Of a stretch of 64,000 nucleotides of DNA, positions 44,573 through 53,562 are shown in pieces; within the stretch, counting starts at the first letter, position 1, and every line of letters begins with the position of its first letter. Source of the stretch: Halobellus captivus (GTDB lineage Archaea; Halobacteriota; Halobacteria; Halobacteriales; Haloferacaceae); NCBI RefSeq assembly GCF_003697845.1, contig NZ_RDQE01000009.1, forward strand, positions 1-64,000, written 5' to 3'. A program made the position numbers and the translations under genes. The notes beneath the pieces are model-generated. The model was not told the DNA's origin. It made no database searches and saw only the letters and a list, made by a program, of their open reading frames with translations.

Positions 44573-45736
44573 TCATTCGCCCCCACCGGGGATCGACTCG
44601 CGGATCTCGCGTATCCGTCTCGGCTCGTCGATCCCCGACCGGAGCACGAGCGCGAACACCTCCTCGCCGTCGGGGACGGGCGCGTCCCCGCTCAGGATCG
44701 CCCCCGAGCCGGTCTCCTCGGCGAGCCACCGCCGACCGTCGGCGATCGCCTCGCGATTGAGCCAGGCGGGCGGACCGCCGACGACGAGCAGGGTTCGGTC
44801 GGCACGTCCCTCGGGCACCTCGACCGTGTTCTTTCCGCGGGTCGCCTTCCGGATCACCGTCTCGACGGCCGACACCGCGGCGCTCGCGTCCACCTTCTCC
44901 GGCTCCGAGGAACCGAACAGACCCAGACCGAACCGCGACTCGGTTTCCGGGGGTTCGACCGCCTGCGTCGCGTACCCCAGCGCCGCGACGTCGCCCTCGT
45001 CGCCGACCGCCCGAGCGATATCGCTCGCGTCGAGCACCTGCTGAGGCGTGACGGCGTCGGCGTCGCTCTCGCCCGCCCCGAAAAGCGCCGCGATCCGATC
45101 GGCGACGATCCCGTTCAGTCGGTCGCGGGCGTCCGCGATCGTCTCGCCCGGGCGCAGCCACGCGTCGGTGTCGAAGGGGATGACCGCGGCCGTCCGCTCC
45201 GAGAGCGCCCCGAGCGTTCGAGCCGCGTTCCGCTCCGCGAGCGGTCGTCGCGGGCTCGATCCGTCGTTCGGTCGCGACCCGCCGTCGCCGCCGTCCTTCG
45301 AGCTCGACTCGGCGTCGCTCTCGGCGGGCGTCGGAAGGATCGCGACCGAGTACACCGGCGCGTCGTACAGCGTTTCGATCTCCGCGGCGAGCGCGGGGGC
45401 GACCCCGCCGCCGGCGGCGCCGCCGACGCCGACGACGAGAACGAACGCCTCCGCGAGCGACGGGCGCTGGTCGTCGAGGGCGCGGCCGAGCTCGCTCGCG
45501 TGGACCTCCCCGAGCTCCCGGCCCGCGTGGAGGTCGCCGTCGAGCCCGTCACCGCCCGCGGCGTCTCCGAACCGATATCGCCGGTCCTCGCCGATCGACT
45601 CGAGGCGGTCGAGCGCCTCCATGTCCGTGTCGAACGCGGAGACGCCGTGGAGGAATCGGTCTCCGTCGCGTTCGGCCGTGAGCCGGTCGACGATCCGCCC
45701 GCCCGCCCCGCCGAGGCCGATGACGTGTACGCGCAT
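44573..45736 (-). CDS. Noncanonical FtsZ/tubulin family protein
   Basis: 387 residues. N-terminal 'MRVHVIGLGGAGGRIVDRL' is the first GTP-binding strand-loop of FtsZ/CetZ. The tubulin signature, normally GGGTGTG, appears as 'VGGAAGGGVAP' (about residues 104-114), lacking the usual Thr. 'ALPTP'-like 'VAILPTPAE' follows, but an acidic insert occurs near 145-165. The C-terminal region ('LLVVGGPPAWLNREAI') still looks like the FtsZ second domain. It cannot be judged whether GTP is hydrolysed. Haloarchaea have FtsZ1, FtsZ2, several CetZ and at least one divergent member, to which this may belong. ATG 45736. Downstream, about 104 bases away, is the repeat protein. Confidence 0.85.
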   Translation of the reverse strand: MRVHVIGLGGAGGRIVDRLTAERDGDRFLHGVSAFDTDMEALDRLESIGEDRRYRFGDAAGGDGLDGDLHAGRELGEVHASELGRALDDQRPSLAEAFVLVVGVGGAAGGGVAPALAAEIETLYDAPVYSVAILPTPAESDAESSSKDGGDGGSRPNDGSSPRRPLAERNAARTLGALSERTAAVIPFDTDAWLRPGETIADARDRLNGIVADRIAALFGAGESDADAVTPQQVLDASDIARAVGDEGDVAALGYATQAVEPPETESRFGLGLFGSSEPEKVDASAAVSAVETVIRKATRGKNTVEVPEGRADRTLLVVGGPPAWLNREAIADGRRWLAEETGSGAILSGDAPVPDGEEVFALVLRSGIDEPRRIREIRESIPGGGE

Positions 45737-45763
45737 ACGTTCTCCCGGTCGGCGAACGGGGAT

Positions 45764-46972
45764 TTATCGTCTTCGGCCGGTCGCGGAGCGGTCGCCCGGG
45801 ACGCCGGGCCAGTTGTCGTCGTCATCGGGACCCGACGTGCCGCCCCCGTCGTCGCCGGGGACCGTCCACTCGAACTCGTCGAGGCGGCACTGTCCGTCGG
45901 GGAGCCGTTCGGCGGGATCCGGCTCCACGCCGAGCAGGCGGGGCAACGCGGTGTCCGCGAACGTCAGGACGAGCACCAACACGATCGGCGCGAGGAACAG
46001 TCCGTGAAAGCCGAACACGACCGGGCCGAAGATGTACGCGAGCATCAACAGCCCGACGTGCGTCGTCTTCCCGCTGAAGTACGGCCGCAACACGATGTCG
46101 GGGATCGTGTCGACGACGACGACCGCCACGAGGAGGAACCCGACGACGTACACCAACAGTCCGGTGTCGTTTCCCATGACCGCCGGAACGGCGGTCGCCG
46201 CGGCCAAAGGGAGGTAGACGACCTTCATTCCGATGACCGGTATCAGGCTCGCGACACCCGTGAGCGCGCCCGCGAGCGTCGGGTACGGAACCGCGACGGC
46301 GTCGGGTGCGACCACGTTGTAGCCGGTGTACGTCGCGATCGCGATGATCGATATCGCGATGACGTTGAGGAGGTTTCCGTACAGCACCGCCTCGAGCTCC
46401 GCGTCGGCCGCCTCGAAGTACTCGCGGACGATCGCGTCGTCGTCGAACCGGAGCACCCACTCGTGGAACTTCGAGCCGTCGAGGAGCAGGTAGTAGGTGA
46501 CCACGACGGTGATGAGCAGGTTGAGGAGCAGCCCGGACACCGTGTTCGTCAACAGCGCGGCGTTGTCGACGAGGAAGTCGATCAACGGGTCGAACTGCCC
46601 CGACTGATACGCCTCGATGACGTTCCCGACGGAGAGGTTCGAAAGCTCCGTCAGGCGCTGTAGCCACTGGTTTCCCGATCCGAGCGTCTCGGCGAGCGGG
46701 AACTCCTCGATGAATCGCCGCATCTCGACCACCAACAGCACCACGGCCGAACTCAAGAGCAGTATGAGCGGGACGGCGATCACCGAGAGGGCCGTCACCG
46801 CCCGGACTCGCGCGGGGAGCCGCAGCCGTTCGAGGTCGTGGTAGAACCGCCGAGTGGAGTAATAGAGGAAGACGGAGACGGTGAGGGCGGCGACGAACCG
46901 ATAGGCGATGTAGCCGGCGATCAGCGAGACCGTGAGACCGAAGAGGGCGACGACGAAGCGCTTCTCGTCCAT
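45764..46972 (-). CDS. AI-2E family transporter
   Basis: 402 residues, about eight membrane helices in the typical order ('LFGLTVSLIAGYIAYRFVAAL' first, 'LLLNLLITVVVTYYLLLDG' region, 'GALTGVASLIPVIGMKVVYLP', 'IFGPVVFGFHGLFLAPIVLVLV'), ending in an acidic cytoplasmic tail. Family proteins export or import small solutes or Na+; the AI-2 role of E. coli TqsA need not apply. ATG 46972. It lies 27 bases upstream of the FtsZ-like ATG region in the same direction, so the two may be co-transcribed. Confidence 0.93.
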   Translation of the reverse strand: MDEKRFVVALFGLTVSLIAGYIAYRFVAALTVSVFLYYSTRRFYHDLERLRLPARVRAVTALSVIAVPLILLLSSAVVLLVVEMRRFIEEFPLAETLGSGNQWLQRLTELSNLSVGNVIEAYQSGQFDPLIDFLVDNAALLTNTVSGLLLNLLITVVVTYYLLLDGSKFHEWVLRFDDDAIVREYFEAADAELEAVLYGNLLNVIAISIIAIATYTGYNVVAPDAVAVPYPTLAGALTGVASLIPVIGMKVVYLPLAAATAVPAVMGNDTGLLVYVVGFLLVAVVVVDTIPDIVLRPYFSGKTTHVGLLMLAYIFGPVVFGFHGLFLAPIVLVLVLTFADTALPRLLGVEPDPAERLPDGQCRLDEFEWTVPGDDGGGTSGPDDDDNWPGVPGDRSATGRRR

Positions 46973-47026
46973 GCGCGGACGTGTTCGACCCGGAACATAA
47001 ATGATGTGGAAGGTTCGAGGTCCGGT

Positions 47027-48118
47027 TCAGTTTCCCGCCGAGCCCGTGGTGAAACCGTCGTTCGCCTCCTCGGTCCGGTCTCTCGTCTCCTCAGCTCGAT
47101 CGCCCGTCCCGTCGGATCGATCGTCGTTCCCCGATCGAGGAGACCCGTTTACCTCGTCTCGATGCCCGCCAGCGTCGTCGCGGACGGACGACCCCAACCG
47201 CTCCGCGACGACGCGGTCCTGCCGGTCCAGTTGCTCGCGGTGTAACGAGAGGATCATGTCGGCGAGGACGCCGAACACGAGCAGTTGCATGCCGAGGATG
47301 ATCGCGCCGGTCGCGGCCACCGCGACTATCTCGTGGCCGACGTCGAAGACGATCCACCGGTAGAGGACGAACGCGGCCATGACCGCCCCGGCGACCGTCG
47401 AGATCGTGCCGACGCTCCCGAAGTAAAAGAGCGGGTTGTTGGTCTTCGCCTTCCGGTACAGCTCCAGGAAGATCACGCCGCCGTCGCGGACCGGGTGGAG
47501 GTTCGTCGAGGAGCCGTCGGGGCGCGGCCGGTACGTGACCGGGACGACCGTCACGGTCACCCGCTGTTTCACGCACTCGACGGCCATCTCGGTCTCGACG
47601 CCGAACCCGTCGGCGGTGAGGGTGAGCCGGCGGAACGACTCGCGGGTAAACGCCCGATAGCCGGAGAGGATGTCGCCGTAGTCCTCGCCGTGGATCGCGC
47701 GAAACGCCCCGTTGATGAGGCGGTTACCGACGCGGTTCAGCCGCGTCATCGCGCCCGGACGCATGTCCGCGAAGCGGTCCCCGATCACGTGTTCGGCCTC
47801 GCCCTCGAGAAGCGGGGTCAACATCGCCTCCGCGTCCCCGGCGTCGTAGGTGGCGTCCGCGTCGGCCATCAGGACGTACGGGGCGTCGACGTGCTCGCGG
47901 ACGCCCTCGCGGATCGCCTGACCCTTTCCCTCGCCGGACTGTTCGACGACGCGTGCGCCGGCCTCGCGGGCGATCTCGCGGGTGTCGTCGGTCGACCCCC
48001 CGTCGACGACGAGGACGTTCGCGAGGCCCTCCTCCCGGAACGAGGAGACGACGGTCCCGACGGTCTCGGCCTCCTCGTAGGCCGGCAACAGGACGCAGAC
48101 GTCGTCGAAGTCGCTCAT
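47027..48118 (-). CDS. aglJ: Dolichol-phosphate glycosyltransferase AglJ-type
   Basis: Adds the first sugar to dolichol phosphate in S-layer N-glycosylation. 363 residues: GT2 GT-A domain with 'VCVLLPAYEEAETVGTVV', DxD 'MADADATYD', 'GDRFADMRPGAMTRLNRVGNRLING' and 'ILSGYRAFTRESFRRLTLTADGFGVE', then two C-terminal membrane helices ('ISTVAGAVMAAFVLYRWIVF', 'AIILGMQLLVFGVLADMIL') and an acidic tail. That combination is characteristic of AglJ in Haloferax. ATG 48118; the extended frame is rejected. Other agl genes are not in the window. Confidence 0.88.
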   Translation of the reverse strand: MSDFDDVCVLLPAYEEAETVGTVVSSFREEGLANVLVVDGGSTDDTREIAREAGARVVEQSGEGKGQAIREGVREHVDAPYVLMADADATYDAGDAEAMLTPLLEGEAEHVIGDRFADMRPGAMTRLNRVGNRLINGAFRAIHGEDYGDILSGYRAFTRESFRRLTLTADGFGVETEMAVECVKQRVTVTVVPVTYRPRPDGSSTNLHPVRDGGVIFLELYRKAKTNNPLFYFGSVGTISTVAGAVMAAFVLYRWIVFDVGHEIVAVAATGAIILGMQLLVFGVLADMILSLHREQLDRQDRVVAERLGSSVRDDAGGHRDEVNGSPRSGNDDRSDGTGDRAEETRDRTEEANDGFTTGSAGN

Positions 48119-48218
48119 CGTCCGGGCGATATCGGCCGAGTCGCTAAACTCTGTCCCTCCGGTCGCAAAACGACGGGAGACCCACACGCTCATGTATCCC
48201 ACCGACGTATGTGGTGGC

Positions 48219-48614
48219 ATGTCACAGGCACTCGAAGAACACGCCGAGGCGCTACTCAGCGCGGCGCGGACCGCAACGGGGGACGAGCTGCGGAGCCTCA
48301 CGTACTTCACCGAAGAGGAGGTCGAACAGCTCTACCTGCGGAGCGATCTGAGCCGGACCGCCGACCTCGTCGGGTTCGCCGAGAGCGAACGACACGGGTT
48401 CCACGCGCAGTCGCTGTACGCCAACACGCAGCTCGGGAACTACTTCTTCACCGTCCGGGTGTTCGAGAACGGCTACCTCACCCGGGTGATCGCCAACGGC
48501 CACGGCGTCTGGGTGACGACCGATTCGATGGAGATCGATCGCTTCGAGGAGCTCGCCAGCGCGCTCGCGGAGATCCTCCGCTCGTTCGATCCCGCCGCGA
48601 TCGACGAGGAGTGA
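48219..48614 (+). CDS. Small conserved haloarchaeal protein
   Basis: 131 residues, soluble. Starts 'MSQALEEHAEALLSAARTA', then 'LRSLTYFTEEEVEQLYLRSDL' and beta strands 'NYFFTVRVFENGYLTRVIANG'. The pattern matches a haloarchaeal family of unknown function, from memory, often found in multiple copies. The frame is open from ATG 48192, but the family begins at ATG 48219 as far as I recall. The divergent aglJ shares the upstream region. Confidence 0.78.
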   Translation: MSQALEEHAEALLSAARTATGDELRSLTYFTEEEVEQLYLRSDLSRTADLVGFAESERHGFHAQSLYANTQLGNYFFTVRVFENGYLTRVIANGHGVWVTTDSMEIDRFEELASALAEILRSFDPAAIDEE

Positions 48615-48827
48615 CCTCGGAGAGTTCCTCTCAGTCTAGCTCGGTCTTCCGTTTCGAGACCAGCCGGTCGGCGTGGGCCGGCTTCGTCACGTCAGCGTTC
48701 GTGCCGCCTTGAACCGGCTCCATCGGCTTCTTCCTGCTGTCGATGCCCTTCCGTCGTCGCTTTGGTCGCGGTCGGGTTCTCACGGATCGATACCCAACCG
48801 CACACTGCTATGACCGATCACCTTGTA

Positions 48828-48845
48828 TATTCGCTCGAGCGTATA
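48828..48845. promoter_or_regulatory. Palindromic site upstream of the PhoU-AbrB gene
   Basis: The core cgctcgagcg (48832-48841) is a perfect palindrome and the flanks tat/ata extend the symmetry with one mismatch. It lies 48-65 bases before the ATG at 48893, upstream of a ttaaggt TATA-like word, and could be an operator. Confidence 0.4.
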
Positions 48846-48892
48846 ATGAACATAGGAACAAGGTTAAGGTATCTCACGCGATACCAACGGAT

Positions 48893-49924
48893 ATGGAAAC
48901 GCGGAAGGTCCAGCGGCTGGGACCGTCGACGCTGGCGATGACGCTCCCCGCCGAGTGGGCACAGGAACACGGCGTGAACAAGGGTGACGAGGTCTCCCTG
49001 CGGATGGGAGGAAAGGGGACGCTGACGGTGCTGCCCGAGTCGGTGAGCTCGGAGGAATCGGAGGCGGTGATCAACGCGGACGGACTCGATGCACGGGCGC
49101 TCGAGCGGGCCGTCGTCGCCCAGTACGTGCTCGGCCGGCGCGTGATCCACGTCCGGAGCGAGGGGACCCTCGACAGCGAACACATCAACGCGGTGTACAA
49201 GGCCGAGACCCAGCTCATGGGACTCGGCGTGATAGAGGAGACGCCGGAGGACATCTCGATCCGCTGTTCCGTCGACCCCGAGGACTTCACGCTGGACAAC
49301 CTCCTCGAACGGTTGGAGAACACCGGCTCGACGATGCGCGGCGAGGCCGTCAAGGCGCTCGCCCACGGCAACGCCGACCTCGCTCAGCGCGCGCTCAACC
49401 GCGAGCGGCAGGCGAACAAGATCTTCGTGCTCCTGTTGCGGCTGATCTTCACGGCCTACCAGAACCCGAACCTCGCCCGGGCGGTCGGACTGGAGGAGGG
49501 GTTCCCCCTCATCGGGTACCGCTCGGTCGCGAAGAACCTCGAGCTCACCGCCGACAACGCCGAGGACATCGCCGACATCGTGATGGAAGCCGACGGCCAC
49601 ACGCTCGACGTCGACAACGCCACGATGCGGCAGATCCGCGAGTTCACGGACCAGGTGGACGAGCTCACCGCGCTGGCGGTCCGGGCCGTCGTCGAGCGCG
49701 ACTACGACCTCACCGTCGAGTGCCGCGACCTCTTCGCGCGACTCGAGGACCGCGAACAGGAGATCCTCGGCGAACTGCCCGACGACCTCGACAACGACGT
49801 GCTGTTGATGACCCGGGAGGTGCTCGTCAGCCTCCAGCACACCGCGGAGTACGCCATGCGGAACGCCGAGATCGCCGCGAACCTCGCGCTCAACGAGGCG
49901 TCCGACCACGTCGACATCGTCTAG
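48893..49924 (+). CDS. Phosphate uptake regulator (AbrB-PhoU fusion)
   Basis: 343 residues. An N-terminal AbrB/SpoVT-type swapped-hairpin DNA-binding domain (1-45; 'RKVQRLGPSTLAMTLPAEW') joined to a PhoU domain with two helical bundles (about 115-340; 'RQANKIFVLLLRLIFTAYQ', 'EYAMRNAEIAANLAL'). This haloarchaeal fusion is common and is thought to control phosphate transport. The ATG at 48893 starts the AbrB hairpin; the upstream frame extension is non-conserved. No pst transporter is adjacent, so it may act in trans. A palindrome at 48828-48845 could be its own operator. Confidence 0.93.
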   Translation: METRKVQRLGPSTLAMTLPAEWAQEHGVNKGDEVSLRMGGKGTLTVLPESVSSEESEAVINADGLDARALERAVVAQYVLGRRVIHVRSEGTLDSEHINAVYKAETQLMGLGVIEETPEDISIRCSVDPEDFTLDNLLERLENTGSTMRGEAVKALAHGNADLAQRALNRERQANKIFVLLLRLIFTAYQNPNLARAVGLEEGFPLIGYRSVAKNLELTADNAEDIADIVMEADGHTLDVDNATMRQIREFTDQVDELTALAVRAVVERDYDLTVECRDLFARLEDREQEILGELPDDLDNDVLLMTREVLVSLQHTAEYAMRNAEIAANLALNEASDHVDIV

Positions 49925-50040
49925 CCGTCGGGGCCACGTCTCCGACGCGTCCTCGCCACGTCTCCGCTTTCTCGCCTTCCCGCTCGCGCGCGGATCGCCA
50001 GGTTCGCATGAACTAAGTGTCCACCCGCGAAGCGACTCGT

Positions 50041-50223
50041 ATGACCGAGGGATCCATCGCGTCCGACAAGGGGATCGGCGTGACGCTCGCACTGTCGGCC
50101 GTCGCGGCCGTCGGCGCAGTCGTGATGTACGGCCACCCGACCCAGTACGGCAAGGCCTGGGGGTTCGCGGCGGCGTTCGTCTTCGCTCTGTTGGCGGTCG
50201 TCGCCGTCCAGGCGTTCGAGTGA
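50041..50223 (+). CDS. Small two-helix membrane protein
   Basis: 60 residues, two hydrophobic segments ('GVTLALSAVAAVGAVVMYG', 'AFVFALLAVVAVQAF') around a short polar loop 'HPTQYGKAWG'. The ATG at 50041 follows aactaagt by about 25 bases; GTG-like start 50017 is the only alternative. Similar small proteins are common in haloarchaea. Function unknown. Confidence 0.75.
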   Translation: MTEGSIASDKGIGVTLALSAVAAVGAVVMYGHPTQYGKAWGFAAAFVFALLAVVAVQAFE

Positions 50224-50291
50224 GGCGTCGCGACGGTAACCGGACGCCCCGACGAGAAACCGTTAAGCGTGTCTGACACCAACCTCCAACG

Positions 50292-50516
50292 ATGACCGAG
50301 TACACCGAGGAGGAGCGGCGGATCCTCGCGTACCTCACGGACAGCGTCACCCGTGGCGAGCGGTACGTCCGCTCGAAGACGATCGCCGACGCGATCGATC
50401 TCACCGCCAAGCAGGTCGGCTCCAGGCTCCCGCGGCTCGCCGAGAAGGCCGACGACGTCGAGATCGAGAAGTGGGGCCGCGCCCGATCGACCACGTGGCG
50501 CGTGACGCGGGGGTGA
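50292..50516 (+). CDS. Small winged-helix protein
   Basis: 74 residues, a single helix-turn-helix with wing: 'EERRILAYLTDSVTRGERYVRSKTIADAIDLTAKQVGSRLPRLAEKAD' covers the entire fold, and 'KWGRARSTTWRV' ends it. Likely DNA binding, target unknown. ATG 50292. About 113 bases ahead of the SRPBCC gene. Confidence 0.85.
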   Translation: MTEYTEEERRILAYLTDSVTRGERYVRSKTIADAIDLTAKQVGSRLPRLAEKADDVEIEKWGRARSTTWRVTRG

Positions 50517-50628
50517 CGGGTCACGCGGGGAGCGATCCGACCGCGAGGCTTCGAACGGACGCGTCCGGAGCCGGCGGCCGGATCCGCGACTCCACCCTTT
50601 TATTCACCCCCCGTTCGTATCCGGGTCC

Positions 50629-51057
50629 ATGACCGTCCGAGTCTCCCGGACGTTCGAGTTCGATGCCCCCGTCGAGGACGTGTGGGCGTTCATCTCGGAC
50701 GCGGAGAAGCGTGCAGGAGCGATCAGCGTGGTCGACACCTTCGAGGTCCACGGGGACGGGACGGCGACGTGGCACGTCGCGCTCCCGATCCCGATGATCC
50801 GGTCGACGATCACGGTCGACACCGAGGAGGTCGAACGCGACCCGCCGAACCGAGTGAAGTTCGTCGGCAGATCGAGCGCGTTCCGGGTGACCGGCGAACA
50901 CGTCATCACGGAGACCGAGAGGGGTTGTCGGCTCGCGAACGAGTTCGTCGTCGAGGGGAAACTTCCCGGCGTCGAGTCCTTCTTCAAGCGAAACTTCGAC
51001 GCGGAGCTCGACAACTTGGAGGAGGCGCTCCGCGAGTCGCTGACGCTCGACGCCTGA
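50629..51057 (+). CDS. SRPBCC family (CoxG-like) protein
   Basis: 142 residues of a START-like lipid/ligand-binding fold: 'SRTFEFDAPVEDVWAFISDAEKRAGAI', 'TWHVALPIPMIRSTITVDT', C-terminal helix 'RNFDAELDNLEEALRES'. Named CoxG-like because the carbon-monoxide-dehydrogenase G subunit has this shape, yet no cox genes are here. Probably a ligand-binding or membrane-associated protein. ATG 50629 is preceded by a ttttattc TATA-like box about 30 bases upstream. Confidence 0.88.
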   Translation: MTVRVSRTFEFDAPVEDVWAFISDAEKRAGAISVVDTFEVHGDGTATWHVALPIPMIRSTITVDTEEVERDPPNRVKFVGRSSAFRVTGEHVITETERGCRLANEFVVEGKLPGVESFFKRNFDAELDNLEEALRESLTLDA

Positions 51058-51653
51058 GCCGGATCGACGTTCGAACGCTCTCGGGTCGGAGGCGATCCGT
51101 CTCCATCCGGTCTCCGTGGATTTATACGCGAGGGAACCGTACCTGGCGTTGCCGGAGTTCGACGCTTTTCTCGTCGAAGTTCGGCGACAACGACCCGCGC
51201 CCGTCCCACCTCGGGCGACGGCCCGATACAGCCTGGGGGTCCGCTGTTCGGTGCCGTCTCCCGTCCACCCGCCTCCCGTCTTTCACGGCTTCCCGCCTTT
51301 CGCCATCCTTGGCCGTTCGTCGCCCTCACGTCGCGTCGACGTGCCCATCCATCCGCGCTGGGAGTATCAACGAGGATAATTCGGTCGACACGTTCTTCAA
51401 CCGTTTCGCCATGGATCCGAACGCCGCGGACGAACTCGGTCGACCACCCGTTTCGGGCATGGTCGGCCCACCACTCGCTTCCACCGTCCGTCGTCCGTCG
51501 GCGTGGGTTCGGGCCACCCGCTCCCACCACCACCCGGACCCGTTCGAGGCGTGGAAGCACGGATCCCCCTCTTCGAGTCGACACGAACCGCGAGTCACGG
51601 CCTCGTCGTCGAAACGCAAGGACGATAGGCCTCTGTGGAGAACGTGCGTTCGA
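51058..51653. other. Long gap without a supported gene
   Basis: 596 bases. The open frames here have the composition of noncoding GC-rich DNA and no family-like motif. There are TATA-like words at 51121 (tttatacg) and about 51373 (gataatt), so a small RNA or an unrecognised small gene is possible. An upstream in-frame ATG for the presenilin gene lies at 51412 but gives an unlikely 80-residue extension. Confidence 0.5.
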
Positions 51654-52679
51654 ATGTTCCCCCGCGAGTACCGCGGCGTCGTCTTCGCGGTCGGCCTCTT
51701 CCTCGTCGTCCAGCTGGGCGCGCTGGCGTTGGTCCCCGAGTTCACGGAGAGCGGCTATCAACCCGTCGAGGACCCGCAGGACCCGACGAACAGTCTCGTG
51801 TACATCGTCGCCATCGTCGCCATGACGGGACTGATGCTCGCGGCGTTCCGCTACGAGTTCGACTGGGCCATCCGGCTCCTCATCGTCGGCGTCTCCGCGT
51901 GGCTCTCGTGGTACGTGTTCGCCGCGTTCGCCCCGCCGCTTCTCGCCGCCGTCCCCGCGATCGCGGTGGCCGTCGGCCTCCTCGTCCACCCCGAGTGGTA
52001 CGTGATCGACGCCGCGGGGGTGTTGATGGGCGCGGGGGCGGCCGGCCTCTTCGGGATCTCCTTCGGAATCCTGCCCGCGCTCGTCCTCCTGACGTTCCTC
52101 GCCGTCTACGACGCGATCTCGGTGTACGGAACCGAACACATGCTCTCGCTCGCGGAGGGCGTGATGGACCTGAACATCCCGGTCGTCCTCGTGATCCCGC
52201 TCTCGCTCTCCTACTCGCTCCTCGAGGAGGACGATCCCGCCGACGGAAACGATCCCGCCGACGGCAACGATCCCGCTGACGGTGACGGGGTCGACGGCGG
52301 CGAGATCGACGACGAGACCGACGGGGTTGCCGGCGACGAGGCCGACCACGCAGCGGACGTCCCCGACATCGAGGAACGCGACGCCTTCTTCATCGGACTC
52401 GGCGACGCCGTCATCCCGGCGGTGATGGTCGCCAGCGCCGCGACCTTCTCGTCGGCCCCGGCGCTCTCGGTCCCGTTCATCGGGCTCAACCTCCCGGCGC
52501 TCCTCGCGATGGGCGGCACGCTCGCCGGCCTGCTCGTCCTGTTGCGCTGGGTGATGAAGGGGCGGCCCCACGCCGGCTTGCCCCTGCTCAACGGCGGGGC
52601 GATCGGCGGCTACCTGCTCGGAGCGCTCGTCGCCGGCGTCCCGCTCGTCGAGGCGCTCGGGCTCGGCGTCGTGTTCTAG
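51654..52679 (+). CDS. Presenilin/SPP-like intramembrane aspartyl protease
   Basis: 341 residues, nine predicted membrane helices. Catalytic pair: YD with Asp 153 in 'FLAVYDAISVYG' and GxGD with Asp 251 in 'FIGLGDAVIPA'; the third element is P310-L-L in 'AGLPLLNGG' (normally PAL). Between the two Asp a loop of about 50 residues carries three NDPADG repeats (192-211) and many acidic residues. These features match archaeal presenilin homologues (PSH). It probably cleaves membrane helices within the cytoplasmic membrane. ATG 51654 begins immediately before helix 1. Substrate unknown. Confidence 0.9.
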   Translation: MFPREYRGVVFAVGLFLVVQLGALALVPEFTESGYQPVEDPQDPTNSLVYIVAIVAMTGLMLAAFRYEFDWAIRLLIVGVSAWLSWYVFAAFAPPLLAAVPAIAVAVGLLVHPEWYVIDAAGVLMGAGAAGLFGISFGILPALVLLTFLAVYDAISVYGTEHMLSLAEGVMDLNIPVVLVIPLSLSYSLLEEDDPADGNDPADGNDPADGDGVDGGEIDDETDGVAGDEADHAADVPDIEERDAFFIGLGDAVIPAVMVASAATFSSAPALSVPFIGLNLPALLAMGGTLAGLLVLLRWVMKGRPHAGLPLLNGGAIGGYLLGALVAGVPLVEALGLGVVF

Positions 52680-52744
52680 CTAGTCATCGAGACCCGACTC
52701 CGGCGGCCACAAAGAACTTGTCGGCGGCGTCGGACGCCACGCGT

Positions 52745-52957
52745 ATGCGCGTCGGAACCCTCCCCCGACGGTATCCGGTCGCGAGCCTCGCGACGGTCGC
52801 GTTCCTCCTCGCGTTCGTCTCGACCGCGGCGTACTACGCCGGTCTGGTTCCCCTGGTCCCGAAGACGCTCCCGACGTTCGTCGACCTGCTGGTCGTCACG
52901 GGACTCCTCCTCGCGGTCGCGCTGGCGGCGTGGGTCGTCTCGCTTTCCCGGTCGTGA
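52745..52957 (+). CDS. Small two-helix membrane protein
   Basis: 70 residues with two hydrophobic segments ('VASLATVAFLLAFVSTAAYYA', 'LLVVTGLLLAVALAAWVVSL') and a basic start 'MRVGTLPRRYP'. ATG 52745 preferred over 52718. It is about 7 bases from the convergent PUA gene stop. Function unknown. Confidence 0.72.
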   Translation: MRVGTLPRRYPVASLATVAFLLAFVSTAAYYAGLVPLVPKTLPTFVDLLVVTGLLLAVALAAWVVSLSRS

Positions 52958-52964
52958 CCGTCGC

Positions 52965-53474
52965 TCACTCCCCGCCGTCCGCGATCCCGTGACGGACCTT
53001 CACCGCGACGCCGCTGTCGAACGCGAGCGCCTCCGCGCCCGAGAGTTCCGCGCGCCCGGCCGCGAACAGGGCGTCGTCGCCGTCGACGACGAGGACCTCG
53101 TCGCCCGGGCGGATCCCGTCGTCCGCCGCCGTCACGAACTTCGCGAAGGCGTTCCGCCCGTCGCGGACGAACGGCTCGCTCTCCTCGCCGACGACGACCC
53201 GGTGGGCGGGGTCGGCGAAGGCCTCCCGTATCCGTCTCGCGCCGAGTTCGCCGAGCGTGACCCGCCCGTCGGTCCCGTAGGTGACGATCCGGTCGCCCTC
53301 GCTGCTCCCGGGGGTGTCGTCCACGTCGCCGGCGATCACCTGCCGGGGTCGTCCGCCACTGGAACGGCGGATCGTGACCGGCTCGTCGGGGGGAAAGAGC
53401 GCCCTCCCGGCCCCCGACCCGAACTGGTAGTTCGCGCCGGTCCGCAGGTCGGCGAGGTCCTCGCTGTCGCTCAT
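52965..53474 (-). CDS. PUA domain protein
   Basis: 169 residues. C-terminal PUA domain (about 70-160; 'RVTLGELGARRIREAF', 'GDEVLVVDGDDALFAAGRAELSG') binds RNA in many modifying enzymes. The N-terminal half ('LADLRTGANYQFGSGAGRALFP') is compatible with the alpha/beta domain before the PUA in tRNA-guanine transglycosylase-related proteins, but no catalytic motif is visible. ATG 53474. Next to the MFS gene, with 88 bases between them. Confidence 0.83.
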   Translation of the reverse strand: MSDSEDLADLRTGANYQFGSGAGRALFPPDEPVTIRRSSGGRPRQVIAGDVDDTPGSSEGDRIVTYGTDGRVTLGELGARRIREAFADPAHRVVVGEESEPFVRDGRNAFAKFVTAADDGIRPGDEVLVVDGDDALFAAGRAELSGAEALAFDSGVAVKVRHGIADGGE

Positions 53475-53562
53475 GGCCGCGGTACCGCCGCCGCGCGCAA
53501 ATCGGTTCCGGTACGGATGTCGCTCAGGCCGCCGCTCCACGCGTCCGCAACACACTCGGTCG

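Noticed and set aside
51116-51653. Small frames and a presenilin N-terminal extension from ATG 51412
   Set aside because: The extension is Pro/Ser/His-rich and not conserved-looking, while ATG 51654 starts right before the first membrane helix.
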